Assembly (NCBI GenBank): GCA_015066785.1
Contig: SVNT01000007.1
Coordinates: 1 to 64,000 of the forward strand
Reading direction: 5' to 3'
DNA: 64,000 nt
Source of the DNA: Ruminococcus sp.
GTDB lineage: Bacteria; Bacillota; Clostridia; Oscillospirales; Ruminococcaceae
Part shown: positions 41,521-50,704 of the stretch, piece by piece
How the letters are laid out: every line of letters starts with the position of its first letter
Numbering within the stretch: the stretch's first letter is position 1
The notes under the pieces: generated by a model
What the model was told of the DNA's origin: nothing
The model's database searches: none
Seen by the model: the letters and a program-made list of their open reading frames with translations, nothing else
Made by a program: the position numbers and the translations under genes

Positions 41521-41686
41521 TCGAGGGGAATCTTTCTGAAGAAAGGTTCCCCTCGTGCTCCCTTTCAAAGACTTTCAAGTCAAAAAACAAGCTCATAGGG
41601 TATAAACCCTATGAGCTTGTTTTTTAATCTGAAGTTTTGGGAAAGGAGTATGAGGAAAAACCTTTTTCAAAAGGGTTTTCCTCAAC
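41521..41686. repeat. Palindromic intergenic element with nested hairpins
   Basis: The element is symmetric about position 41603.5. Its core is a perfect 20-bp stem, AAAAAACAAGCTCATAGGGT (41582-41601) with its complement at 41606-41625. The two outer arms (about 41521-41581 and 41626-41686) are roughly 75 percent identical in opposite orientation, and each arm folds again into its own hairpin (CGAGGGGAA/TTCCCCTCG at 41522-41554; TGAGGAAAA/TTTTCCTCA near 41651-41684). It lies between convergent genes and can act as a two-way terminator, but the size and structure suggest a dispersed MITE-like unit. Confidence 0.75.
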
Positions 41687-41737
41687 AGTACACATAAAAA
41701 CTTCTTTATGGGTATAATCCTTAATCCCGATGCTTTT

Positions 41738-43840
41738 TTATACATTAAAGAGCAGGTCGCTGTATGTGGGATACGGCCAGATTTTCTTCGGAACGATAGT
41801 TTCCATTTCGTCAGCCGACTCACGCAGGCTTTCCATAGCGGGAATAACCTCGTTGCGATAGCACTGCGCACGCTTGAGAAGATTTTCAATAGCCTTTGCC
41901 TTTTTATCCAGCTTTTCAAGCTCTGCAGTTTTTTCGGAAACCTCCGATGTGAGCTTTGTAATTCTCTTTGCGAGAGCCTCCTCTGCACCACCTGTAATTC
42001 CTGCAGACTTCTTGAAGGTAATTGTTTCGCAAAGCTCCTTGGTGAATTCAATTCCTGCATAGAGAATCTGCTTTTTCGCCATGTCAATCATGGTAACAGC
42101 CTCGATATGAAGCAGTTTGCTGTAATTCTCAATGAGGATTTCGTATCTCGATTCCACCTCTGCCTTTGAGTAAACCTTAAACTTTTCGAACATATCGACA
42201 TTCTTCTTGTCAAGATAGTGAGGAAGAACATCTACTGTTGAAATGTAATTCGGAAGACCTCTCTTTTCAGCCTCCTTCACCCACTCATCCGAGTAGTTGT
42301 TGCCGTTGAAGATTACCTTCTTGTGATTCTTTATCGTTTCGGCAAGAAGTGCGTTAAGTTCGCTTGTAAAGTCCTTTGCCTTTTCGAGTCTGTCAGCAAA
42401 TTCGCAGAGCTCGTTTGCGATTATTGTGTTGAGGATAATATTTGTGCAAGAGATTGAATCCCCTGAGCCTAACGAACGGAACTCAAACTTGTTACCTGTG
42501 AAGGCGAACGGAGAGGTTCTGTTTCTGTCGGTTGTATCCTTCGGGAAGTTCGGGAGCGCCTCTACCCCGATGACAAACTGCTTCTTCTTGTTTGCACGGA
42601 TGAGTTTTCCCGATTCGAGAGCCTCCACGATTTTCTGAAGCTCGTCACCGAGGAATATCGAAATAATAGCGGGAGGAGCCTCGTTTCCGCCGAGGCGATG
42701 GTCGTTTCCTGCGCTTGCAACCGAAAGTCTCAAGAGGTCGGCGTATTCGTCAACGCCCTTGATGATTGCGCATAGGAACGTGAGGAACTGGAAGTTCTTG
42801 CCCGGTGTACTTCCGGGCTCAAAAAGATTCTGACCGTCATCGGTTGACATTGCCCAGTTGTTGTGCTTACCCGAGCCATTCACGCCGTCAAAAGGCTTTT
42901 CATGGAGCAGGCATACAAGACCGTGCCTGAGCGCAACCTTTTTCATCACGTCCATTGTAATCTGGTTCTGGTCTGCCGCAACATTCGATGTCGTGAATAT
43001 CGGGGCAAGCTCGTGCTGTGCAGGCGCTGCCTCGTTATGCTTGGTCTTTGCGTAAATTCCGAGTTTCCAGAGTTCTTCGTCGAGGTCCTTCATATAATCT
43101 GCAACACGGCGCTTGATGGAACCGAAGTAGTGGTCATCCATCTCCTGTCCCTTTGGAGGAGGTGCGCCGAAAAGCGTTCTTCCTGCGAAAATAAGGTCTT
43201 CACGCTTTTCGTAGGTTTCTTTGTCAACCAGAAAATACTCCTGCTCGGCACCGACTGTCGTTGTGACGCTTGTAGCCGTTGTATTTCCGAAAAGACGGAG
43301 AATACGGAGTGCCTGCTCGTTGCAGATTTCCATTGAACGCAGAAGCGGAGTCTTCTTATCAAGAATTTCGCCACTGTACGAACAGAATGCTGTCGGAATG
43401 TAGAGTGTGTCATCTCTTACAAATGCGTTTGATGTGGGGTCCCAGGCTGTGTATCCTCTCGCCTCGAAGGTTGCTCTCAACCCGCCCGATGGGAAAGAAG
43501 ATGCATCAGGCTCACCCTTGATGAGTTCCTTTCCCGAAAACTCCATAATAACCTTGCCGTTGGGCGTAGGCGTAATGAAAGAATCGTGCTTTTCAGCAGT
43601 AATTCCCGTCATCGGATGGAACCAGTGTGTGTAGTGCGTAGCACCCTTCTCGACTGCCCAGTCCTTCATCGCATTTGCGATTACCTCGGCAGCCTCTTTA
43701 TCGAGCTTCATACCGAAATTCTGTGCATTCTTCAATGCCTTGTAAACATATTTCGGCAGTCTGTCCCTCATAATGTCGTCGTTGAATACATTGCAGGCAA
43801 AGTAATCAACAACGCCCTGTACGGATTTTGTTTCGTCCAT
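41738..43840 (-). CDS. glnN: Type III glutamine synthetase
   Basis: A 700-residue GSIII. Characteristic segments include THYTHWFHPMTG (about 61-72), ITAEKHDSF, EQEYFLVDKE (about 204-213), the block KTKHNEAAPAQHELAP (about 263-278) with metal and ammonium ligands, and NNWAMSTDDGQNLFEPGSTPG. A helical C-terminal extension (about 590-690) is typical. It makes glutamine from glutamate, ammonia and ATP as a dodecamer. The ATG has GGGGAGGAT upstream and lies only 23 bases after purD with no terminator between, so it is probably the last gene of the purine operon. Confidence 0.95.
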   Translation of the reverse strand: MDETKSVQGVVDYFACNVFNDDIMRDRLPKYVYKALKNAQNFGMKLDKEAAEVIANAMKDWAVEKGATHYTHWFHPMTGITAEKHDSFITPTPNGKVIMEFSGKELIKGEPDASSFPSGGLRATFEARGYTAWDPTSNAFVRDDTLYIPTAFCSYSGEILDKKTPLLRSMEICNEQALRILRLFGNTTATSVTTTVGAEQEYFLVDKETYEKREDLIFAGRTLFGAPPPKGQEMDDHYFGSIKRRVADYMKDLDEELWKLGIYAKTKHNEAAPAQHELAPIFTTSNVAADQNQITMDVMKKVALRHGLVCLLHEKPFDGVNGSGKHNNWAMSTDDGQNLFEPGSTPGKNFQFLTFLCAIIKGVDEYADLLRLSVASAGNDHRLGGNEAPPAIISIFLGDELQKIVEALESGKLIRANKKKQFVIGVEALPNFPKDTTDRNRTSPFAFTGNKFEFRSLGSGDSISCTNIILNTIIANELCEFADRLEKAKDFTSELNALLAETIKNHKKVIFNGNNYSDEWVKEAEKRGLPNYISTVDVLPHYLDKKNVDMFEKFKVYSKAEVESRYEILIENYSKLLHIEAVTMIDMAKKQILYAGIEFTKELCETITFKKSAGITGGAEEALAKRITKLTSEVSEKTAELEKLDKKAKAIENLLKRAQCYRNEVIPAMESLRESADEMETIVPKKIWPYPTYSDLLFNV

Positions 43841-43863
43841 TTTTATCCTCCCCGAAAAAACAA

Positions 43864-45141
43864 TTAAAGTGCCGCAAGCGCTCTCTTTCCGATGTCCTTA
43901 CGGTAATGTGCCTTTTCAAAATCAATCTTTTCCACTGCGGCATAGGAATTTTTCAGCGCAGTCGAAAGGTCAGCGCCCGTTGCTGTCACGCCGAGTACTC
44001 TTCCCCCTGATGTGAGGAATTTTCCGTCTTCAAACTTTGTTCCTGCGTGATAAACGAATGCGGAGTCAAGCTGTCCCTTGTCGTCGAGTCCCTTGATTTC
44101 CTTGCCCTTTTCGTAGCTCTGCGGATATCCGCCGCTTGCCATAATTACGCAGGCACAGCTTTCGTTCTTCCAGGCAATGTCGATTTCGGAAAGTCTTTCA
44201 TCGTAGATTGCCTCGAAAATGTCGAGAATATCCGTGTCAAGAAGAGGAAGAACAACCTGTGTTTCGGGGTCTCCGAAACGGCAGTTGTATTCAATGACCT
44301 TAACGCCCTTGGGGGTAACCATAAGTCCGAAATAAAGACAGCCCTTGAATGTGCGTCCCTCGGACTTCATTGCGTTGATTGTCGGAAGGAATATCTTTTC
44401 CATGCATTCCTTCGCAATGTCTTCCGTGTAGTACGGGTTGGGGGCAACAGTACCCATTCCGCCCGTGTTAAGACCTTCGTCATTGTCAAGCGCACGCTTG
44501 TGGTCCATTGACGAAATCATCGGAACCACGGTTTTTCCATCGGTGAACGAAAGTACGGAAACTTCGGGCCCTGTAAGAAATTCTTCGATTACAACGGTTG
44601 AACTGCTTTCTCCGAACTGCTTGCCGTCAATCATAGACTTTACGGCCTCAATTGCCTCTGCTTCGTTCTGGGCGATGATAACGCCCTTTCCGAGTGCGAG
44701 TCCGTCAGCCTTGATTACAGCAGGATAACTGTTTTCGGACTTGAGATAAGCGATTGCGGAATCGCTGTCAGAAAAAATTTCGTACTTTGCGGTAGGGATA
44801 TTGTACTTCTTCATAAGGTCTTTTGAGAAAACCTTACTGCCCTCGATGATAGCCGCCGCTTTGTCAGGGCCGAAAGTCCTGAAGCCCTCGGCGTTGAGTG
44901 CGTCAACCATTCCGAGTACCAGCGGGTCGTCGGGAGCGACAACTACCATATCAACTGCGAGCTTTTTGGAAAGTGCAACTACCCCGTCGATATCCGTGGC
45001 AGAAACATCAAAACACTCAGCATAGCGTGAAATTCCGCCGTTTCCGGGAGTGCAGTAGAGTTTCTCCACACGGCTGCTCTCGGAAAGTTTTTTTACGATA
45101 GCGTGTTCTCTTCCGCCACCGCCTACTACGAGTATATTCAT
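43864..45141 (-). CDS. purD: Phosphoribosylamine-glycine ligase
   Basis: A 425-residue ATP-grasp enzyme that joins glycine to phosphoribosylamine in purine synthesis step 2. The N-terminal GGGGREHAI motif (about 7-15), the ATP-grasp loop VIKADGLALGKGVI (about 141-154), GPEVSVLSFTDG (about 191-202) and the metal site EYNCRFGDPETQ (about 285-296) are all present. It follows the small membrane-protein gene by four bases and precedes glnN in the pur operon. Confidence 0.95.
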   Translation of the reverse strand: MNILVVGGGGREHAIVKKLSESSRVEKLYCTPGNGGISRYAECFDVSATDIDGVVALSKKLAVDMVVVAPDDPLVLGMVDALNAEGFRTFGPDKAAAIIEGSKVFSKDLMKKYNIPTAKYEIFSDSDSAIAYLKSENSYPAVIKADGLALGKGVIIAQNEAEAIEAVKSMIDGKQFGESSSTVVIEEFLTGPEVSVLSFTDGKTVVPMISSMDHKRALDNDEGLNTGGMGTVAPNPYYTEDIAKECMEKIFLPTINAMKSEGRTFKGCLYFGLMVTPKGVKVIEYNCRFGDPETQVVLPLLDTDILDIFEAIYDERLSEIDIAWKNESCACVIMASGGYPQSYEKGKEIKGLDDKGQLDSAFVYHAGTKFEDGKFLTSGGRVLGVTATGADLSTALKNSYAAVEKIDFEKAHYRKDIGKRALAAL

Positions 45142-45145
45142 TTTA

Positions 45146-45598
45146 TCATTCCTTTATATTTCTTTTTGCGCATGCAAACACCGCAGATGCGGCAATTGTA
45201 ATTACTGCCGCCGCGTAAAGCACATAGAGAATCAGAGATGCCGTCATTTTCACCTGACTGAATCTTGCCAAATAATCAGCGCCCTTTATTGCAACAAACT
45301 TTGCCTGAACATAATCAGAAGTAAATGTCGCAACAGGAATAAGTGCCGTAGACACCGATGACAGAACAAGCGGAAATACGCCGAACTTATTCTTCACTAG
45401 AAGAAGATTTGCAACAATTATAAGTATCCCCGATACTGCCTGTGCAATTACCGACACAACGATAACAGGTTCGGTGTTTTCAACGCCATATACAAAGCTG
45501 TCCTGAAGTACAAGCGATAGCACTGTCAGCGCAGCCCAGAGAATAATAAGATACTGTGATACATACGCTGAAATTCTTACAGGTTTCAGATTCTGCAT
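45146..45598 (-). CDS. Four-helix membrane protein inside the purine operon
   Basis: A 150-residue hypothetical protein with four hydrophobic helices (about 10-30, 42-66, 70-92, 118-145) and short charged ends. CGGAGGTGTTACT precedes ATG 45598. It is tightly packed between purH (27 bases) and purD (4 bases), so it is made together with the purine enzymes. No family recognised; a role in transport or in organising the enzymes at the membrane is only a guess from position. Confidence 0.65.
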   Translation of the reverse strand: MQNLKPVRISAYVSQYLIILWAALTVLSLVLQDSFVYGVENTEPVIVVSVIAQAVSGILIIVANLLLVKNKFGVFPLVLSSVSTALIPVATFTSDYVQAKFVAIKGADYLARFSQVKMTASLILYVLYAAAVITIAASAVFACAKRNIKE

Positions 45599-45625
45599 AG
45601 TAACACCTCCGTTTTTCGATAGATA

Positions 45626-46801
45626 TTAGTGATGGAAAAGTCTCATTCCGTTGAATGCCATAGCAATTCCGTACTTGTTGCAGGTAGCAATAACATGGTC
45701 GTCACGGATTGAACCGCCGGGCTCAACGATGAATTCAACGCCTGTCTTGTGCGCTCTTTCAATATTGTCGCCGAAGGGGAAGAATGCGTCTGAACCGAGT
45801 GAAACCTTGTCGAGTTTCTTGAGCCATTCCTTCTGCTCTTCCTTTGTGAATACTTCGGGCTTTACCTTGAATGTGTTCTGCCATACGCCTTCAGCGAGTA
45901 CGTCTTCGTATTCGTCTGAGATATAAACATCAATAGCATTATCTCTGTCGGGACGGCGGATGTTGTCTACGAACTGAAGTCCGAGAACCTTGGGATGCTG
46001 ACGGAGCCACCAGATGTCAGCCTTGTTTCCTGCAAGTCTTGTGCAGTGAATTCTTGACTGCTGACCTGCACCGATACCAATTGCCTGACCGTCACGGGCA
46101 TAGCACACGCTGTTTGACTGTGTGTACTTGAGTGTGATAAGTGCGATAATAAGGTCACGCTTTGCATCCTCGGGGAGATTCTTGTTCTCTGTCACCATAT
46201 TTTCAAATGTGCTGTCGTCGAACTTGATTTCGTTTCTTCCCTGCTCGAATGTAATTCCGAAAACCTGCTTGTGCTCGATAGGTTCGGGCTTGTAGTTTTC
46301 GTCAATTTTGATAATGTTGTATGTGCCCTTACGCTTTGTCTTGAGAATTTCAAGCGCCTCGTCAGTGTATCCGGGAGCAATAACTCCGTCAGAAACTTCA
46401 CGCTGGAGCATTATAGCTGTTTCCTTGTCGCACACATCGGAAAGTGCAACAAAGTCACCGTAGGATGACATTCTGTCTGCACCTCTTGCTCTTGCGTATG
46501 CGCAAGCGAGAGGTGAAAGCTCAAGGTCGTCAACGAAGTAAATCTTCTTGAGTGTATCGGAAAGCGGAAGTCCTACCGCAGCACCTGCGGGAGAAACATG
46601 CTTGAACGATGTCGCAGCAGGAAGACCTGTTGCTTCCTTGAGTTCCTTTACAAGCTGCCATCCGTTGAATGCGTCCATAAAGTTTATGTATCCGGGCTTT
46701 CCGTTGAGAACTTCAATCGGAAGGTCGCAGTTTTCTGTGAAAATCTTTGCGGGTTTCTGATTGGGGTTACAACCGTATTTGAGTTCGAGTTCCTTTGACA
46801 T
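45626..46801 (-). CDS. purH: AICAR transformylase, stand-alone form
   Basis: A 391-residue protein equal to the C-terminal transformylase half of bifunctional PurH. The start LKYGCNPNQKPA, the catalytic Lys-His pair in TSFKHVSPAG (about 65-74), RMSSYGDFVALSD, KYTQSNSVCYARDGQAIGIG and the ending GSIRDDHVI are the family hallmarks. It formylates AICAR with 10-formyl-tetrahydrofolate to FAICAR. The usual N-terminal IMP cyclohydrolase (MGS-fold) half is absent; the next gene upstream encodes an unrelated archaeal-type cyclohydrolase that supplies the missing step. Confidence 0.92.
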   Translation of the reverse strand: MSKELELKYGCNPNQKPAKIFTENCDLPIEVLNGKPGYINFMDAFNGWQLVKELKEATGLPAATSFKHVSPAGAAVGLPLSDTLKKIYFVDDLELSPLACAYARARGADRMSSYGDFVALSDVCDKETAIMLQREVSDGVIAPGYTDEALEILKTKRKGTYNIIKIDENYKPEPIEHKQVFGITFEQGRNEIKFDDSTFENMVTENKNLPEDAKRDLIIALITLKYTQSNSVCYARDGQAIGIGAGQQSRIHCTRLAGNKADIWWLRQHPKVLGLQFVDNIRRPDRDNAIDVYISDEYEDVLAEGVWQNTFKVKPEVFTKEEQKEWLKKLDKVSLGSDAFFPFGDNIERAHKTGVEFIVEPGGSIRDDHVIATCNKYGIAMAFNGMRLFHH

Positions 46802-46815
46802 TGTAATCTCTCCTT

Positions 46816-47529
46816 TTATACATTCTTGTTGATGATTCTTGATTCTGTCTTTCCTGTTTCGATGTCGATATATCTTACAAAAAGAGATACCTTGTTTTCT
46901 TCGTTGAGCGAATTCCAGAGAATATCCTTGAATTCATCTATGTCGTTGGGAATTCCCACGAGTTCAGGCTCACCCTCAAAGCTGGGGAGAGGATTTCCGT
47001 CGCCCATATATGTGTGGATAAATCTTCCCTCGCCTGCGATAGGATTCTTGTATGTGAATGTGTGGCGTTCGCAGGATTCGGGATTTCCGTTTGCACTCTT
47101 GAGGATTGACATAGCGTAGTTGTAGTCGCCGTTGTCAACCTTCATAATTCCCGAAATTCTAGGGGTGTAGTTAGGAGCGTCGTCTTCAAACTCTCTTGTG
47201 CGGAGGGCTTCTTCGAAAGTCTTCTGCTCGTTCATAAGCTCATAGATTGTATCTGTCTGGTCGCCGTTTGTAACGATAGTCTTGTTGCCGAGAACTCTGA
47301 CAGGTGCATAAATGATGAGGTGCGGGTCGGAGAGCTTTGACGGGTCGAATGCCTGTGTGCGGATTCCGTTGCCGTCTTCAACGAATACACGGTTACGGCT
47401 GTTTACGCTTCTTCCCATAATGAAGTAGCCTGTTACAGCGCTTTTACCGTCCTCTGATCTTCCGATTACTATACCTCTTCCGGGGTATGCGTTGTTTCTG
47501 AGCAATTCTGCAATGTCTGCCTTTTTCAT
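46816..47529 (-). CDS. purO: IMP cyclohydrolase, archaeal PurO type
   Basis: A 237-residue protein of the IMP cyclohydrolase family first known from archaea (PurO), an Ntn-hydrolase-like fold unrelated to PurH. Matching parts are YPGRGIVIGRSEDGK (about 15-29), ITGYFIMGRSVNSRNR-like segment (about 32-48) and PNYTPRISG (about 119-127). It closes FAICAR to IMP, the last step of the pathway. It lies 14 bases upstream of the stand-alone AICAR transformylase, so the two together replace bifunctional PurH. Confidence 0.85.
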   Translation of the reverse strand: MKKADIAELLRNNAYPGRGIVIGRSEDGKSAVTGYFIMGRSVNSRNRVFVEDGNGIRTQAFDPSKLSDPHLIIYAPVRVLGNKTIVTNGDQTDTIYELMNEQKTFEEALRTREFEDDAPNYTPRISGIMKVDNGDYNYAMSILKSANGNPESCERHTFTYKNPIAGEGRFIHTYMGDGNPLPSFEGEPELVGIPNDIDEFKDILWNSLNEENKVSLFVRYIDIETGKTESRIINKNV

Positions 47530-47555
47530 TGATAATCCTCCTTAAATCTATGAAC

Positions 47556-48179
47556 TTATTTTATGTATGCTTTGCCGTCTTCTATAAAAATTCTGTCTTC
47601 ACAGAAAAGTGATGCAGCCTTCGGGAGCAGCTTCCACTCAACTTCTTCCATGACACGCCTTTGCAGTATTTCGGGAGTATCACCGTATCTGACTTCCGAT
47701 GTACCCTGAAGAATTATAGCGCCGTCGTCGGCAATTTCGTTTACGAAGTGAACTGTCGCACCCGTAACCTTAACGCCCTTTCTGAGCGCCTCCTCGTGAA
47801 CACGGAGCCCGTAATACCCCACTCCGCAAAAGCTGGGAATAAGTGCGGGGTGAACATTTATTATCTTGTTCGGGAAAGCGTTTATCACCGACTTGTCGAG
47901 AATTGTCATAAATCCCGCAAGAATGATAAGGTCTGCATTTTCAGCCTTGAGAAGTTCGAGCATTGCCTTTCCGTAAGACTCATTATCGCTATATTCCTTT
48001 CGGGGAAGAACAAGGCTCTTTATGCCGTTGTTTGCGGCACGCTCAAGCGCATAGGCGTCTTCCTTCGAAGAGATGACGCAGGTTATCTTTCCGTTGTGGA
48101 TTTCCCCTCTCTTTTCAGCGTCGATAAGTGCCTGGAGGTTCGTCCCTCCTCCCGAAACGAGAACAACTATATTTTTCAT
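47556..48179 (-). CDS. purN: Phosphoribosylglycinamide formyltransferase
   Basis: A 207-residue enzyme that adds a formyl group from 10-formyl-tetrahydrofolate to GAR. Key parts: VLVSGGGTNLQALIDA (about 5-20), LAGFMTIL with the catalytic segment INVHPALIPSF (about 108-118, Asn and His) and TGATVHFVNEIADDGAIILQ (about 138-157, catalytic Asp). Length is normal. Ends 26 bases before purO. Confidence 0.95.
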   Translation of the reverse strand: MKNIVVLVSGGGTNLQALIDAEKRGEIHNGKITCVISSKEDAYALERAANNGIKSLVLPRKEYSDNESYGKAMLELLKAENADLIILAGFMTILDKSVINAFPNKIINVHPALIPSFCGVGYYGLRVHEEALRKGVKVTGATVHFVNEIADDGAIILQGTSEVRYGDTPEILQRRVMEEVEWKLLPKAASLFCEDRIFIEDGKAYIK

Positions 48180-48194
48180 AGTGCGTCCTTTCCG

Positions 48195-49229
48195 TTACTC
48201 GATTACGATACCCTCATCGCCCTTTGCGATTTCACCGATTTCGTAAGCGTCAATGCCATATTCCTTCATAAGCGCGATAGCCTCAGCAACATCACCCTTG
48301 GGAATAACTATTGACATTCCGATACCCATATTGAAGGTGTTGTACATATCGTGCTCGTTGATGTTTCCTCTTTCCTGGAGGAGCTTGAAAATATACGGAA
48401 CTTCGTAGCTGTTCTTCTTGATTTTTGCAGTATATCCGTCGGGGAGTGAACGAGGGATATTCTCGTTGAATCCGCCGCCTGTGATATGGCTGATAGCCTT
48501 TACCTTTGTCTTTTCGATGAGAGCAAGAACTGCCTTTACATAAATCTTTGTAGGTGCAAGAAGCGCCTCGCCGAGAGTTCTGCCGTCGGGAAGAACCTCC
48601 ATAAGAACTTCCTTGTTTGTGATGTCAAATACTTTTCTTACAAGTGAGAAACCGTTTGAATGAACGCCTGTCGATGCAAGTCCGATGATAGCGTCGCCTT
48701 CTTCGACGATGTTGTTGTCGATGATTTTCTTCTTGTCAACAACGCCTGTGCAGTATCCTGCGATGTCGTATTCATCGTCGGGCATCATTCCGGGATGTTC
48801 TGCTGTCTCTCCGCCTATAAGCGCACAGCCTGACTGAACACAACCCTCTGCCACACCGCTTACGATTTCAGCGATTTTTTCGGGATAGTTTCTTCCGCAG
48901 GCAATATAGTCAAGGAAGAAGAGAGGCTTTGCGCCACAGCAGATGATGTCGTTTACACACATAGCAACAGCGTCGATACCGATAGTGTCATGCTTGTCGA
49001 GGAGCATTGAGAGCTTGAGCTTTGTTCCTACGCCGTCTGTTCCCGATACGAGAACAGGCTCGTCAATGCCGTTGAGGTCGAGCGAGAAAAGTCCGCCGAA
49101 ACCGCCGATACCCTCCATAACCCCGGGGATGTTTGTGCGTTCAACGTGCTTTTTCATGAGCTTTACGGACTCGTAACCTGCAGTTACGTCAACACCCGCC
49201 GCCTTATAGCTGTCAGAAAAACTTTTCAT
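48195..49229 (-). CDS. purM: Phosphoribosylformylglycinamidine cyclo-ligase
   Basis: About 344 residues; AIR synthetase. The start [23 protein letters not shown], the ATP-binding block [14 protein letters not shown] (about 58-71), [20 protein letters not shown] and [11 protein letters not shown] (about 134-144) are typical. It closes the imidazole ring of AIR using ATP. ATG 49229 follows GAAAGGAATTTTAACT; an ATG 18 bases earlier is less well placed. 25 bases separate it from purF. Confidence 0.95.
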   Translation of the reverse strand: MKSFSDSYKAAGVDVTAGYESVKLMKKHVERTNIPGVMEGIGGFGGLFSLDLNGIDEPVLVSGTDGVGTKLKLSMLLDKHDTIGIDAVAMCVNDIICCGAKPLFFLDYIACGRNYPEKIAEIVSGVAEGCVQSGCALIGGETAEHPGMMPDDEYDIAGYCTGVVDKKKIIDNNIVEEGDAIIGLASTGVHSNGFSLVRKVFDITNKEVLMEVLPDGRTLGEALLAPTKIYVKAVLALIEKTKVKAISHITGGGFNENIPRSLPDGYTAKIKKNSYEVPYIFKLLQERGNINEHDMYNTFNMGIGMSIVIPKGDVAEAIALMKEYGIDAYEIGEIAKGDEGIVIE

Positions 49230-49253
49230 AGTTAAAATTCCTTTCAAAATATA

Positions 49254-50654
49254 TTATTCTTTACCGTTCCAGCAGTAAGTACAGAGGCTGCAGCCGTCAA
49301 TACCTACGGCATCGATAATATCATCGAGGAGATGATATTTCATTGATGTGAATTTGAGTCGCTTTCCGATTTCGTCAACCATAGCCTGATAACGCTCGGT
49401 CTTGTCGTCGAGATAGTCGGAAAGATAACGGTCATCTCCGTCAAAGTCACGGATTACACGGCGTGTTATCAGCTCAAGCTCCGACGAGGAGCGTGAGAAG
49501 TTAAGATACTTGCATCCGAACATAATCGGAGGGCACGCCGAACGGATATGTACATCCTTTGCACCGCTCTTGTAAAGGAGCTGTACCGTTTCGCTCATCT
49601 GAGTGCCACGTACAACAGAGTCGTCGATGAACAGAAGGTTCTTGTCCTTTATGAGAGCCTCAACGGGAATCAGCTTCATCTTTGCGATAAGACTTCTCAT
49701 ACTCTGCTTGGGCGGAGTAAAGCTTCTCGGCCATGTCGGAGTGTACTTGATAAACGGTCTTGAGAATTCTATTCCACTTTCGTTTGCGTATCCGATTGCG
49801 TGGGCTGTTCCTGAATCGGGCACTCCCGCAACATAGTCGATGTCGATGCCCTTGTCACGCTTTGCGAGTGACGCACCGCAACGGTAACGCATGGTTTCTA
49901 CGCTCACTCCCTCATAACACGATGTGGGATAGCCGTAATACGTCCAGAGGAAAGCGCATATCTTCATTTTCTTCTTCGGCTCAACGAGGGTTTCGTAATG
50001 GTCGCTGTCGAAGAAAACTACTTCTCCGGGGCCTAAATCCTTTTCGTACTTATAGCCGAGGTTAATGAACGAGAACGACTCGAACGCAACGCATATTGCG
50101 TCGTCCTTCTTCGCAAGGATAAGCGGCGTTCTTCCGTTAAGGTCACGGGCCGCATATATTCCGTCCTTTGTCACGATAAGAAGTGTCATCGAGCCGTCGA
50201 TAACTTCCTGTGCGTGACGGATACCCTCGGGGATTGAGTCGCACTGGTTTATGATTGCCGAAACAAGCTCCGTAGCGTTGATTTTGTCGTTGCTCATCTC
50301 CTGAAAATGACTGCACCCGTTTTTGAAGGTTTCCTCAACAAGCTCGTCGAGGTTATTTATTCTGCCGACCGTTGTTATCGCATAACTTCCGAGATGCGAA
50401 CGCACGATAAGCGGCTGGGGCTCGGAATCGCTGATACAGCCTATTCCCATACAGCCCTTCATTTCATTTACATCTTTTTCGAACTTTGTTCTGAACGGAG
50501 AATTTTCTATGTTGTGAATTGCTCTCTGAAAGCCGTCTTCACCACGGACTGCCATACCGCCTCGTCTTGTACCGAGGTGAGAATGATAGTCTACTCCGAA
50601 GAAAAGTTCCGTCACGCAGTCGTACCTGGCAGCTACGCCGAATACTCCTCCCAT
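49254..50654 (-). CDS. purF: Amidophosphoribosyltransferase variant lacking the N-terminal cysteine
   Basis: A 466-residue PurF-family protein. The phosphoribosyltransferase half is intact: FIDDSVVRGTQMSETV (about 341-356) is the PRPP loop, and GVPDSGTAHAIGYA is present. Cysteines in KICAFLW, MFGCKYLNF and CSLCTYCWNG match the 4Fe-4S ligands of the Bacillus enzyme. The glutaminase half, however, starts MGGVFGVAAR where catalytic PurF starts (M)CGVFG; the nucleophile Cys1 is Gly. The nearest cysteine is residue 13. Unless another residue serves, it may use ammonia directly, or depend on another glutaminase; glnN in the same operon would make glutamine. No upstream start would restore a CGVFG N terminus. 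I recall similar MGGxFG starts in related anaerobes, so this may be a clade feature. Confidence 0.85.
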   Translation of the reverse strand: MGGVFGVAARYDCVTELFFGVDYHSHLGTRRGGMAVRGEDGFQRAIHNIENSPFRTKFEKDVNEMKGCMGIGCISDSEPQPLIVRSHLGSYAITTVGRINNLDELVEETFKNGCSHFQEMSNDKINATELVSAIINQCDSIPEGIRHAQEVIDGSMTLLIVTKDGIYAARDLNGRTPLILAKKDDAICVAFESFSFINLGYKYEKDLGPGEVVFFDSDHYETLVEPKKKMKICAFLWTYYGYPTSCYEGVSVETMRYRCGASLAKRDKGIDIDYVAGVPDSGTAHAIGYANESGIEFSRPFIKYTPTWPRSFTPPKQSMRSLIAKMKLIPVEALIKDKNLLFIDDSVVRGTQMSETVQLLYKSGAKDVHIRSACPPIMFGCKYLNFSRSSSELELITRRVIRDFDGDDRYLSDYLDDKTERYQAMVDEIGKRLKFTSMKYHLLDDIIDAVGIDGCSLCTYCWNGKE

Positions 50655-50704
50655 TTATACCACTCCTTTGGTTAATACGGTTTTTATATCATCCGAAGAT
50701 GCAC

